A DNA stretch of 64,000 nucleotides from Bacteroidota bacterium (GTDB lineage: Bacteria; Bacteroidota; Ignavibacteria; UBA10030; UBA8401). Of this stretch, positions 9,211-16,704 are shown in pieces. Below the pieces are notes generated by a model. The model ran no database searches and was not told the origin of the DNA. It worked only from the letters and a program-made list of their open reading frames with translations. The DNA is taken from assembly GCA_041658205.1 (NCBI GenBank), contig JBBAAO010000001.1:496001-560000 (forward strand), given 5' to 3'. Each line of letters starts with the position of its first letter. Positions within the stretch are counted from its first letter, which is position 1. Position numbers and translations under genes: made by a program.

Positions 9211-9413
9211 ATGAGTATTACACGTGAGTAACTTGCAAAAATCTTTGGCGGAAAAACCGTGTCAGTGAAGTTTTGAATGGGAAAAGAAAACTTTCATTTG
9301 CAATGATGAAAAATCTTCACAAACATTTAAATATTCCAGCAGCATCATTTTTCCAGCAAGATCAACCTGACCGGTTTTTACGAACTGGTTCCAGTCCGAC
9401 ATTCCATTTGTAA
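9211..9413 (+). pseudogene. Decayed HigA-like antitoxin (helix-turn-helix) remnant
   Basis: Reading across two lesions gives a familiar antitoxin C-terminal half: MSITRE-stop-LAKIFGGK in one frame from 9211, then NRVSEVLNGKRKLS, MMKNLHKHLNIPAASFFQQ and a stop at 9411-9413 in another. The first lesion is an in-frame TAA at 9229-9231 where the family usually has Gln. The second is an apparent one-base loss in the A-run at 9252-9256. The N-terminal part and any HigB toxin are absent. A GCCACC/GGTGGC hairpin lies just upstream (9173-9190). The family call rests on the LxGGxxRVSEVLNGKRxLS and LxIPA patterns typical of HigA/Xre antitoxins. Confidence 0.7.
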
Positions 9414-9654
9414 GAGCGTGCTTCATAATTGTTCGGTTTCATTGGAAGCTATCGAAAAAATCGACTTACGATTATCTTTTACTAAGTTCTCTGCAAGAAA
9501 AAATTGGGAATTCATGCCAGGGTTAAAATAAAATCGCCCTAATTCTTTCGAAAAAGGGCGACTCTGTGCTCGGGATCCCGCTATAAAACAGCGGGATGTC
9601 GCAATATTAAAAAATAACGATGCTTCACTGGACGGAATATCATTCAATTGTCAT
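9414..9654. other. Intergenic stretch with small hairpins, no gene seen
   Basis: No coding sequence I can support. Two hairpins are visible: CGCCCT/AGGGCG at about 9534-9563, and ATCCCGC/GCGGGAT at about 9584-9598. The latter resembles the CCCGC/GCGGG stems in the tandem repeat to the right. Confidence 0.4.
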
Positions 9655-9656
9655 TT

Positions 9657-9695
9657 AAAAGTCAGAAGGCGTCCAAAGGACGCCTTCTGACTTTT
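9657..9695 (-). terminator. Bidirectional terminator after tRNA-Leu
   Basis: AAAAGTCAGAAGGCGTCC (9657-9674) pairs perfectly with 9678-9695 around an AAA loop. In both directions the stem ends in a run of T. It lies four bases past the 3' end of the minus-strand tRNA, so it probably ends that transcript. Confidence 0.85.
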
Positions 9696-9698
9696 ATG

Positions 9699-9782
9699 TG
9701 CCCGGGACTGGACTTGAACCAGCACAGCCTTTCGGCCACAGGCTTCTGAGACCTGCGTGTCTGCCAATTTCACCACCCGGGC
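9699..9782 (-). tRNA. tRNA-Leu (anticodon CAG)
   Basis: On the minus strand an 84-base class II tRNA folds cleanly. The acceptor stem is GCCCGGG/CCCGGGC with discriminator A. The D-loop contains TTGGCAGAC. The anticodon stem CAGGT/GCCTG encloses the loop CTCAGAA, giving anticodon CAG. The variable arm is long (GGCC-GAAA-GGC), and the T-arm GCTGG-TTCAAGT-CCAGT is canonical. The long variable arm and anticodon fit leucine (CUG codons). CCA is not encoded. It is the only minus-strand gene in the window. Confidence 0.95.
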
Positions 9783-10140
9783 ATTTTGGAACTAAAAAAT
9801 GAAAGAACAAAACCAATTTTGGAGTCCCGATCATGCGTGTCTCTTAATCGGGACGACATCCCGCCTTGCTGAATGACCCGAATGCGGGACACCTCCCGGG
9901 CATTTTGGAACTAAAAAATGAAAGAACAAAACCAATTTTGGAATCCCGATCATGCGTGTCTCTAAATCGGGACGACATCCCGCCTTGCTAACTGATCCGA
10001 ATGCGGGACAGCACCCGGGCATTTTGGAACTAAAAAATGAAAGAACGAAGCCAATTTTGGAGTCGCGATCATTGTGTTTCTTACATCGGGACGACATTCC
10101 ACCTTGCTGATTTGCCGGGAGTGCGGGCCACCCGAGCATT
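9776..10140 (-). repeat. Three tandem 117-119-bp repeats beginning at the tRNA-Leu 5' end
   Basis: Units start with CCCGGGCATTTTGGAACTA at 9776, 9895 and 10014, and a fourth, diverged start (CCCGAGCATT) is at 10131. Periods are 119, 119 and 117 bases. The first bases of each unit copy the tRNA acceptor-stem start, and the rest is the region immediately upstream of the tRNA. Each unit contains two hairpins: TCCCGAT...ATCGGGA and ATCCCGC...GCGGGA. Unit 3 is the most diverged. On the minus strand each unit could carry the tRNA promoter. An apparent 115-residue minus ORF here is only a by-product of the repeat. Confidence 0.9.
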
Positions 10141-10261
10141 AAATCTAAAATAATATACGAAGAAACCTTTTTCCTCACAAGCTGGTCAAAAGAATTAGGT
10201 ATTTCCGTAACTTTTACTATTGTTATGCGTTAAAAGAGTATTCAATAAAAAGGAAAATCAT

Positions 10262-11269
10262 ATGAATTCATCTTCAATACTTCGACTGACACTTTTTGTT
10301 CTTCTCACCGCAGTTTTTGTTACAGGACTCATCGCATATTCAAATTCCAGAGGTTATTCAAAACACGAAACTGATTCGTTTGATTCGGACGTATCTTCAT
10401 CGGCATCGGGTGCTGTTTCTGTAGATGATCGCAATCGTAAGTACGAAAAACTTTTTATCGTTCAAGAAGGAGGCGAAGTGAATGTTGAAGCGGATGCTGG
10501 AACGGTGAAGATCGATTCATGGGAAAAAAATGAAGTGAGCGTTGTTGTGGAGATTGAAGGGAGCGACAGTCGTGCGGAGAAGTATAAAGTGGAGTTTAGA
10601 CAGGAAGGAAATATTATTTATGTCACCGGAAAAGTAAGAGACAAAGGTTTCTTCAAATGGCATGTTGGCGACCTTGAAGCATATTATACGATCTACACCC
10701 CCAAAAAATTCAATACCGTTGTGAAGACCAGCGGAGGGAATGTTGAGTCCAAGAATCTTATCGGTAAGGTTGATTATAATTCGAGCGGTGGGAATATCAA
10801 GGTTGAAAAAATTGATGGAGAAACAATTCTTTCTACTTCAGGCGGTAATGTTGATGCAATAGAAGTGAAAGGAGATATTGATGCAGAAACTTCCGGTGGG
10901 AATGTGTTCTGTGAAAATATTGTCGGAAATGTGAAAGGTTATACATCAGGCGGCGATGTAGAATTTGCCGGTGTTGATGGAAGAGTAAAAGGGGGAACAT
11001 CGGGAGGCAATGTTACTGTAAAAGTTACCGGGGATAATAAAGGGATCGAAGTTGAAACATCCGGCGGCGATATTGATATTTTTGTGAAAAATGGAATTGG
11101 TGCCGATGTTGATGCTGAGACAAGCGGTGGGTCGGTCGATTGTGATTTACCGGTAACAGTTCGCGGAAAAGTTCGAGAGAGCGAACTGCATGGAAAAATT
11201 AACGGAGGAGGGAACCCGATTCGCGCAAATACTTCCGGCGGAAGTATCAGGATTGCAACGCTGAAATAA
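10262..11269 (+). CDS. Membrane-anchored or exported DUF4097-like adhesin-fold protein
   Basis: About 335 residues. I choose the ATG at 10262, which has AAAAAGGAAAA just upstream, over the in-frame start at 10220. Residues ~9-28 form a single hydrophobic segment (signal anchor or signal peptide). The rest is Gly/Ser/Val-rich with about ten repeats of the type TSGGNV/SGGDI spaced ~18-22 residues apart, the pattern of DUF4097/DUF4098 'putative adhesin' beta-solenoids. No catalytic motif is visible. It is a single gene, bounded by the repeats on the left and a strong terminator on the right. Cellular role unknown. Confidence 0.75.
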   Translation: MNSSSILRLTLFVLLTAVFVTGLIAYSNSRGYSKHETDSFDSDVSSSASGAVSVDDRNRKYEKLFIVQEGGEVNVEADAGTVKIDSWEKNEVSVVVEIEGSDSRAEKYKVEFRQEGNIIYVTGKVRDKGFFKWHVGDLEAYYTIYTPKKFNTVVKTSGGNVESKNLIGKVDYNSSGGNIKVEKIDGETILSTSGGNVDAIEVKGDIDAETSGGNVFCENIVGNVKGYTSGGDVEFAGVDGRVKGGTSGGNVTVKVTGDNKGIEVETSGGDIDIFVKNGIGADVDAETSGGSVDCDLPVTVRGKVRESELHGKINGGGNPIRANTSGGSIRIATLK

Positions 11270-11299
11270 TAATCAGTATCTATAAACAAGTATTTTTAA

Positions 11300-11333
11300 G
11301 AAAGGATGATCGTTGATCATCCTTTCGTTTTTT
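11300..11333 (+). terminator. Intrinsic terminator
   Basis: GAAAGGATGATC (11300-11311) pairs perfectly with GATCATCCTTTC (11315-11326), followed by GTTTTTT. It ends the DUF4097-like gene. Confidence 0.93.
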
Positions 11334-11368
11334 AACACCTTCCAGGTCTTAAAGACCCGGAAGGTGTT
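11334..11368. repeat. Short palindromic repeat (AACACCTTCC...GGAAGGTGTT)
   Basis: AACACCTTCC at 11334-11343 pairs with GGAAGGTGTT at 11359-11368, and inner GGTCTT/AAGACC also pair. It directly follows the terminator. The sequence type looks like a dispersed hairpin repeat rather than a second terminator, because no T-tract follows. Confidence 0.6.
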
Positions 11369-11413
11369 ACGGGCTACGAATTGAATTTCAGGCGACTTTT
11401 CTTATATTCAATT

Positions 11414-12427
11414 ATGGAATCTGCCATAATTCTTGGAATAGAAACATCATGTGATGAAACCTCCGTTGCCGTTCTTCGTGACGGAAAATTATTATCGAAT
11501 ATTATCTCTTCGCAGATCGTTCACGAACAGTACGGCGGTGTCGTTCCGGAACTTGCCTCGCGCGCACATCAAAAATTAATTGTCCCTGTGGTGAATGAGG
11601 CGATGGCAAAAGCTGAAGTGCGGAAAGAAGAACTTTCAGCAATCGCAGTTGCCGTTGGTCCAGGATTGATGGGATCACTTCTGGTTGGTGTGAATTTTGG
11701 AAAAGCGTTCGCATATGGATTGGGGATTCCTTTTATTGCCGTTAATCATATGGAAGCGCACATCTATTCCAATTTTATAGAGGATCCGACTCCGCGATTT
11801 CCTTTCCTAAATTTGACGGTCTCTGGAGGTCACACACAATTAGTATTATTGAAGGATGAATTTTCATACGAAATCATAGGCGAAACGAAGGATGACGCAG
11901 CGGGAGAAGCATTTGATAAGGTTGCGAAAATGTTACGATTAGGATATCCCGGCGGTCCACAGGTAGACAAATGGTCAAAGAAAGGAAATCCGACAGCAAT
12001 AAAATTTCCACGACCATACGCAACGGAAAATGATTTTGATTTCAGTTTTAGCGGAATAAAAACATCGGTATTGTATTATCTTCGCGATCATAAATTACGA
12101 GATACGGAAATTCCCGAACAGCGTCTTGCAGATATTTGTGCAAGCTTTCAATCCTCCGTTGTTGATGTGCTTGTTCAAAAAACTATTCGTGCGGCAAAAT
12201 ATTTTTCGGTAGATGATATTTCCGTTGCAGGCGGAGTATCGGCAAATTCCCGATTGCGCGAAGAGATGAAAAGAGCTACTGATCAAAACGGTTTGAATCT
12301 CTTTATTCCAAAATTTGAACTATGCACGGATAATGGTGCAATGATTGCAGAAGTAGGTTACAGAAAATTTATTCGGAATATGGTATCTTCCATGAATATT
12401 ACGGCGACAGCGAATTTAGAATTATGA
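11414..12427 (+). CDS. tsaD: tRNA N6-adenosine threonylcarbamoyltransferase TsaD
   Basis: 337 residues from the ATG at 11414, the usual family length. A start at 11381 would add an atypical extension. TsaD transfers the threonylcarbamoyl group to A37 of ANN-decoding tRNAs, working with TsaB and TsaE. The N-terminus IILGIETSCDETSVAV is the conserved opening. H112 and H116 in NHMEAH are the metal ligands, and SGGHTQLVL, GEAFDKVAKML and the C-terminal CTDNGAMIA are all present. tsaE and tsaB are 20 kb downstream in this window. The stop overlaps trpA by ATGA. Confidence 0.97.
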   Translation: MESAIILGIETSCDETSVAVLRDGKLLSNIISSQIVHEQYGGVVPELASRAHQKLIVPVVNEAMAKAEVRKEELSAIAVAVGPGLMGSLLVGVNFGKAFAYGLGIPFIAVNHMEAHIYSNFIEDPTPRFPFLNLTVSGGHTQLVLLKDEFSYEIIGETKDDAAGEAFDKVAKMLRLGYPGGPQVDKWSKKGNPTAIKFPRPYATENDFDFSFSGIKTSVLYYLRDHKLRDTEIPEQRLADICASFQSSVVDVLVQKTIRAAKYFSVDDISVAGGVSANSRLREEMKRATDQNGLNLFIPKFELCTDNGAMIAEVGYRKFIRNMVSSMNITATANLEL

Positions 12428-13206
12428 ACAGAATTACCTTAAAATTTCAAGAATATCGAACCTCCCAAAAAAATGCAGTTATTCCGTACATTACTCCGGA
12501 GTTTCCAATCAAAGGAGTCACCGTACCGCTAATTCTTGCTCTTGAAAAAGCAGGGGCAGCAATGATCGAAATTGGAATTCCTTTTTCTGATCCTCTCGCA
12601 GACGGACCGACTATTCAACACTCATCAGAAATTGCAATAAAGAATGGCGCTACACTTAGACGAGTATTGGAAGTTGTGAAAGAAGTCCGGACGAAAACTG
12701 AGATTCCGCTGATCTTAATGGGATATTACAATCCCATCTTGAATTATGGTGTAGAAAAATTTCTTGTTGATGCTAATTCTTCCGGTGTTGATGGATTGAT
12801 TATCCCGGACCTTCCGCCCGAAGAGAGTGAAGAGTTCCGTTTGTTATGCAAAAAAAATGGATTAAGCAATATTTTCTTGATCGCACCCACATCATCGGAT
12901 GGAAGGATACAATATATTGATGAACTTTCAACTGACTTTACCTATTGCGTTTCCATGACCGGCGTTACTGGTGCACGAAACTCGTTTGGCGGAAATTTTG
13001 ATGAATTTTTAACACGCGTAAAAATGAATACCAAAAAACCGTTCGTGGTAGGATTTGGAATAAAGAGTAAGGAGCAAATCATTCAGATATCGAAAATGGC
13101 AAATGGCGCAGTGGTTGGTTCAGCGTTATTGCAAGCAATTGCAGATAAACGCACCATCGACGAAGTTACCGCCACTGCATCACAATTTCTTACTTCATTA
13201 GTGTAA
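12424..13206 (+). CDS. trpA: Tryptophan synthase alpha chain
   Basis: 260 residues, typical TIM-barrel length. It cleaves indole-3-glycerol phosphate to indole and glyceraldehyde 3-phosphate. The catalytic acids E49 (AAMIEIGIPFSDP) and D60 (PLADGPTIQ) fall at the same positions as in the enteric enzyme, and the phosphate-binding GFGIKS and GAVVGSA segments are present. It starts inside the tsaD stop codon and ends two bases before the chorismate mutase gene. No trpB or other trp gene is in the window, so the beta partner must be encoded elsewhere. Confidence 0.97.
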   Translation: MNRITLKFQEYRTSQKNAVIPYITPEFPIKGVTVPLILALEKAGAAMIEIGIPFSDPLADGPTIQHSSEIAIKNGATLRRVLEVVKEVRTKTEIPLILMGYYNPILNYGVEKFLVDANSSGVDGLIIPDLPPEESEEFRLLCKKNGLSNIFLIAPTSSDGRIQYIDELSTDFTYCVSMTGVTGARNSFGGNFDEFLTRVKMNTKKPFVVGFGIKSKEQIIQISKMANGAVVGSALLQAIADKRTIDEVTATASQFLTSLV

Positions 13207-13208
13207 AT

Positions 13209-13496
13209 ATGGATAACATTGAACATTGGCGAAATAAGATTGATGAGACAGACAAGAAACTTGTTGAGTTATTGAATGAGCGTGCTCTATTTGCTGATGA
13301 GATTGGTAAGATTAAAGAACAGCTGGGGATGGAAGCTTATTCTCCAAAAAGAGAAAAGGAAGTGTTGGAAAATATCATGAAGCATAACAAAGGACCTCTG
13401 AACGATCTTGCCCTTCGCCGATTGTTCGAGCGTATCATCGACGAATCCCGCAAACTTGAACGAGAGGCAATGAGTGAACGGAAGAAACCGAAGTAA
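13209..13496 (+). CDS. Chorismate mutase, AroQ class
   Basis: 95 residues, a free-standing all-helical AroQ domain converting chorismate to prephenate for Phe and Tyr synthesis. The pattern R..ID..D..L..L...R, followed by IG.IK and YSPKRE.EVL, matches the family's substrate-binding arginines and lysine. There is no prephenate dehydratase or DAHP synthase fusion. It follows trpA by two bases and overlaps mltG by 23 bases, so it belongs to the same operon. Confidence 0.92.
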   Translation: MDNIEHWRNKIDETDKKLVELLNERALFADEIGKIKEQLGMEAYSPKREKEVLENIMKHNKGPLNDLALRRLFERIIDESRKLEREAMSERKKPK

Positions 13497-14505
13497 ACGT
13501 CTGTTATTACGTAGTGTTATTGGAGTTGTTATCGTTTGCCTGATTATCGGCGGAATCCTTTTTTACCTTCCCAACTCTTTCGACCAATCTCCCAAATTTA
13601 TCACTGTCAGCAAAGGTCAATCATTTTCCAGTTTGGCAGATTCACTGGCTGATAAGGGAATTATTCTTAGCAGTTTTACTTTCAAACTTGCCGGGAAAAT
13701 CATGGGGATTACACACAAGATGCGTGTAGGGAAGTATAGTTTTGTCAGCGGAATATCAAACAAAAATATTTTAGATGATATTGAAGGGGGGCTTTCAACG
13801 GTCAATTCCAATGTGGCTCTTCGCGAAGGAGTAAGAGCAAGGATTTTTGCACGGATCCTCAAACGTCACATAGGGATTGATTCCTCCCGTTTTATGCAAT
13901 ACTATCGCGACACATCTCTCATTGGAATATATCCACACAATGCGCAATCGATTGAAGGATATCTCATGCCAGACACCTATTCATTCTTCTGGCAGGATGA
14001 CGAACTGGGAATTGTCCAACGGATGATCACGGAGTTCAGGGAGTTTTTTGTCGATTCACTTCAACAACGAATGCGATCACTTGGGTATGATCTTAATGAT
14101 GTGATGACAATGGCATCTATTGTTGAAGGAGAAGCGGTCTATGACGATGAACGCCCTATCATTGCCGGTGTCTATTATAATCGTTTAAAGAAACGGATGC
14201 GGTTGCAGGCAGATCCAACTGTTTGGTTTGTTGTCTCTGATTCCTCAAAAAGATTAACAAGGAATAGTCTAAAAGTAGATTCGCGGTACAATACATATCT
14301 TTATTATGGATTACCTCCCGGCCCAATTAGCAATCCGGGACGACAATCGATCATCGCTGCGCTTTATCCCATGAAACACAATTTTATCTATTTTGTTGCG
14401 GATAATAATGGGCGTCATCGCTTTGCAAAAAACTATGAAGAACATCAACGAAATGTGAGATTATACCGTCGAGCTAGAGAATTAGCAAGGAATGGTGCAA
14501 AATAA
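13474..14505 (+). CDS. mltG: Endolytic murein transglycosylase MltG
   Basis: 343 residues from a GTG at 13474 that overlaps the chorismate mutase gene by 23 bases. Residues ~9-31 form one membrane anchor, followed by a LysM-like subdomain and the YceG/MltG catalytic domain. Diagnostic motifs are EGYLMPDTYSFFW, MASIVEGEA (catalytic Glu), GVYYNRLKKRMRLQADPTV and NTYLYYGLPPGPISNPG. It cuts nascent glycan strands in the periplasm and limits their length. Confidence 0.95.
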   Translation: MNGRNRSKRLLLRSVIGVVIVCLIIGGILFYLPNSFDQSPKFITVSKGQSFSSLADSLADKGIILSSFTFKLAGKIMGITHKMRVGKYSFVSGISNKNILDDIEGGLSTVNSNVALREGVRARIFARILKRHIGIDSSRFMQYYRDTSLIGIYPHNAQSIEGYLMPDTYSFFWQDDELGIVQRMITEFREFFVDSLQQRMRSLGYDLNDVMTMASIVEGEAVYDDERPIIAGVYYNRLKKRMRLQADPTVWFVVSDSSKRLTRNSLKVDSRYNTYLYYGLPPGPISNPGRQSIIAALYPMKHNFIYFVADNNGRHRFAKNYEEHQRNVRLYRRARELARNGAK

Positions 14506-14580
14506 TCCTGTCTTGCAACTGCCCCTCACTTTTGTTATATTAATAATGTTATTTCACAATTAATTAAAGAAAGTACTACA

Positions 14581-14799
14581 ATGAAAATCGATATTCACCC
14601 AGAATACAGAAAAGCGGTTGTTTCCTGCGTTTGCGGAAACACTTTTGAAACCCGCTCGACGATGGGTAACATCCATGTCGAAATCTGCTCTGCGTGTCAT
14701 CCGTACTATACCGGGAAGCACAAACTGCTTGACTCTGCCGGTCGTGTTGAAAGATTCAACAGGAAGTATGCGAAGAAGACCGCGGCGCCAACAGCATAA
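14581..14799 (+). CDS. rpmE: 50S ribosomal protein L31
   Basis: 72 residues. It begins MKIDIHPEYRKAVVSCVCGN and has the full four-cysteine set (SCVC and CSACH) of the zinc-binding C+ form, then GRVERFNRKY near the end. AT-rich sequence with TTATATTAATAATG-like elements upstream may hold its promoter. It has its own terminator about 55 bases downstream. Confidence 0.97.
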   Translation: MKIDIHPEYRKAVVSCVCGNTFETRSTMGNIHVEICSACHPYYTGKHKLLDSAGRVERFNRKYAKKTAAPTA

Positions 14800-14850
14800 T
14801 ATTTTTTTATGTTGAATATTTTGCGCCAAAGGCGCATCCGCCTCTGGCGG

Positions 14851-14887
14851 GAAAAACGGAATGTATCTTTTGATCATTCCGTTTTTT
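14851..14887 (+). terminator. Intrinsic terminator after rpmE
   Basis: AACGGAATG (14855-14863) pairs with CATTCCGTT (14875-14883), followed by TTTTTT. Just upstream, 14820-14850 holds two small hairpins (GCGCC/GGCGC and CCGCC/GGCGG), possibly a dispersed repeat. Confidence 0.9.
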
Positions 14888-14900
14888 ATTTTGCAACGGT

Positions 14901-14934
14901 ATGTCACCACAGAGGACACTGAGTTCGCCGAGAA
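14901..14934. repeat. Left flanking inverted repeat of the GxxExxY cassette
   Basis: GTCACCACAGAGGACACTGAG followed by TTCGCCGAGAAC. It is an imperfect inverted copy of the element at 15321-15356 (CTCTGTGCTCTCCGCGAT...CTCTGCGGTGAAC). Both share the CACAGAG/CTCTGTG and TCACC/GGTGA cores. Confidence 0.6.
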
Positions 14935-14939
14935 CATTT

Positions 14940-15323
14940 ATGAAATTGAATTCAATAACTGAAAAAATTATTGGATGTTGTATAGAAGTCCATAAATATC
15001 TTGGCCCTGGGCTATTGGAATCAACATATGAAGAGTGTTTGCTCTACGAATTGCATCAATCGGGATTATTTGTAGAACGACAAAAAGAAATTCCGGTTAT
15101 GTACAAAACTGTTAGACTTGATTGTGGGTATAGAATAGATTTATTGGTTGAAAAAGAAATAGTGCTTGAATTAAAAGCAGTAGATAAAATTCTTCCAATA
15201 CACGAAGCACAAATTTTAACATATCTTAAACTTTCCAAGAAATCAGTTGGCCTTTTAATTAATTTTAATTCACTGATTTTAACGAAAGGATTAAAACGTT
15301 TTGTAAATAATTTCAAGGATTGA
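14940..15323 (+). CDS. GxxExxY family protein (PD-(D/E)XK nuclease-like)
   Basis: 127 residues from the ATG at 14940, which directly precedes the family's usual opening (ITEKIIGCCIEVHKYLGPG). A start at 14901 would run through the flanking repeat. The family signature G24-LLE27-STY30 is present. D67 (YRIDLLV) and E77/K79 (LELKA) fit a PD-(D/E)XK active site (family knowledge, not shown). Biochemical role unknown. The gene is boxed by imperfect inverted repeats, has no partners, and interrupts an otherwise housekeeping stretch, which suggests a mobile or repeat-associated cassette. Confidence 0.88.
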   Translation: MKLNSITEKIIGCCIEVHKYLGPGLLESTYEECLLYELHQSGLFVERQKEIPVMYKTVRLDCGYRIDLLVEKEIVLELKAVDKILPIHEAQILTYLKLSKKSVGLLINFNSLILTKGLKRFVNNFKD

Positions 15324-15356
15324 CTCTGTGCTCTCCGCGATCTCTGCGGTGAACTT
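15321..15356. repeat. Right flanking inverted repeat of the GxxExxY cassette
   Basis: TGACTCTGTGCTCTCCGCGA then TCTCTGCGGTGAAC. It starts on the stop codon of the GxxExxY gene and is an inverted, imperfect relative of 14901-14934. Confidence 0.6.
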
Positions 15357-15388
15357 TTTAAGCAACGCGTAGCACCTGAAAGGATTGT

Positions 15389-16660
15389 ATGACTAAACAA
15401 ATCTGTCTCTTCGAAGATATCTACCTTCCAAACCTACTTCCGCTCGTCTATTTCCGTCCGACATTTAACTTGCGTTGTGGTATTCTCTCACTGAAGGAGA
15501 AAGTGCAATACGCATATCCGAAAGCGGAAGTGAACCTGCACTGCCGTTCCTATATGGCGGATTATATGCGCTTGAGGAACCCCGGTCATGCGGTCAATGA
15601 GATTTCCGCAAAAGAAGTTCTCTTTATTAACGGCCGTACGATTGTGGATGAAAAATTTATGAAGATGATTCCACTCGATGGAGATTCCGATGTTGTATAC
15701 GTAAAGGATGATACGGTGGTGGCAGCGCGTGTGAGCGGACCAAAATTAAAAATGTTAAAAAGCCATATGAATGGAATATTTTCCATTTCTGATTTTGACG
15801 GGCTTCATATTCAACAAGTGGATGTGAAGATGATCAGTTATCCGTGGGAATTGATCAAGCACAATGGCGATCAACTAAGGTCTGACTATGAAGTGTTAAA
15901 AAAATTGCACGGAAAGAAAAAAGCGAAATCAAAAAAATATCCCGGTGTATATATATTGAATGAGAAGAATGTCTTCATCGGGGAAGGATCGGTGATAAAA
16001 CCTGGAGTAGTGATTGATGCTGAAAATGGACCAGTCTATATCGGGAAGAATGTTCAGGTGATGTCGTTCTCAACAATTATTGGCCCTTCGTATATCGGTG
16101 ATGGATCGATTGTCAAAGTGGGGGCAAAGATTTATAGTGATTGCAGCATTGGTCCGGTGTGTAAGATCGGTGGAGAGATTGAAGCAACAATTCTTCACAG
16201 TTATTCTAACAAACAGCACGACGGTTTTCTCGGACATTCGTACCTTGGTGCTTGGGTTAATTGCGGTGCGGGGACTGTGACAAGCGATCTCAAAAATAAT
16301 TACAGCACTGTGAAAGTGTATGTGAATGGCGAGCCGGTTGATAGCGGCATGCAGTTTGTTGGGGTAACGATTGGAGACCATTCGAAGACCGCGATCAATT
16401 CAACGTTCAACACTGGAACAGTCATCGGCGTTTCATCGAACGTATTTGGAACCGGATTCCCACCGAAGTATGTCCCTTCATTTTCTTGGGGTGCTGCGGG
16501 AGAAACGTTTACGACCTATAATATAGAGAAGGCGTTAAGTGTGGCTAATAAAGTAATGAATCGTCGAAAGATTGATCTGAGCGAACCAGAAGAGAAGCTT
16601 TTCCGAAAGATTTTTGATTTGACTAGTGATGAGCGAAGAAAACGAGGCATGCCGTTATAA
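15389..16660 (+). CDS. Alternative GlmU-type sugar nucleotidyltransferase/acetyltransferase
   Basis: 423 residues, with AAGGA just before the ATG. The N-terminus (ICLFEDIYLPNLLPLVYFRP) and length match the Bacteroidota 'alternative GlmU' family, which combines a nucleotidyltransferase-like half with a left-handed beta-helix. Residues ~190-380 show the hexapeptide pattern (VFIGEGSVIKPGVVIDAENG, VYIGKNVQV). The expected product is UDP-GlcNAc, for peptidoglycan and LPS. A second GlmU-like N-terminal domain is encoded at 35759-36508, so the division of labour is uncertain. Confidence 0.85.
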   Translation: MTKQICLFEDIYLPNLLPLVYFRPTFNLRCGILSLKEKVQYAYPKAEVNLHCRSYMADYMRLRNPGHAVNEISAKEVLFINGRTIVDEKFMKMIPLDGDSDVVYVKDDTVVAARVSGPKLKMLKSHMNGIFSISDFDGLHIQQVDVKMISYPWELIKHNGDQLRSDYEVLKKLHGKKKAKSKKYPGVYILNEKNVFIGEGSVIKPGVVIDAENGPVYIGKNVQVMSFSTIIGPSYIGDGSIVKVGAKIYSDCSIGPVCKIGGEIEATILHSYSNKQHDGFLGHSYLGAWVNCGAGTVTSDLKNNYSTVKVYVNGEPVDSGMQFVGVTIGDHSKTAINSTFNTGTVIGVSSNVFGTGFPPKYVPSFSWGAAGETFTTYNIEKALSVANKVMNRRKIDLSEPEEKLFRKIFDLTSDERRKRGMPL

Positions 16661-16704
16661 TTCATGCGATATATGATTCTGCATTAAATGTGTAAAATTA
16701 CAAT

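Noticed and set aside
9423..9647. 74-residue minus-strand ORF
   Set aside because: It runs through hairpins, has no recognisable domain and no ribosome-binding site.
9776..10140. CRISPR array
   Set aside because: Units are 117-119 bp with no separate unique spacers and no cas genes; it is a simple tandem repeat.
9831..10178. 115-residue minus-strand ORF
   Set aside because: It consists of the tandem tRNA-linked repeat translated three times; similar peptide blocks recur at the repeat period and there is no start context or family match.
13209..14505. Frameshift between chorismate mutase and mltG
   Set aside because: Both proteins are complete with conserved ends; the 23-base overlap is ordinary operon packing.
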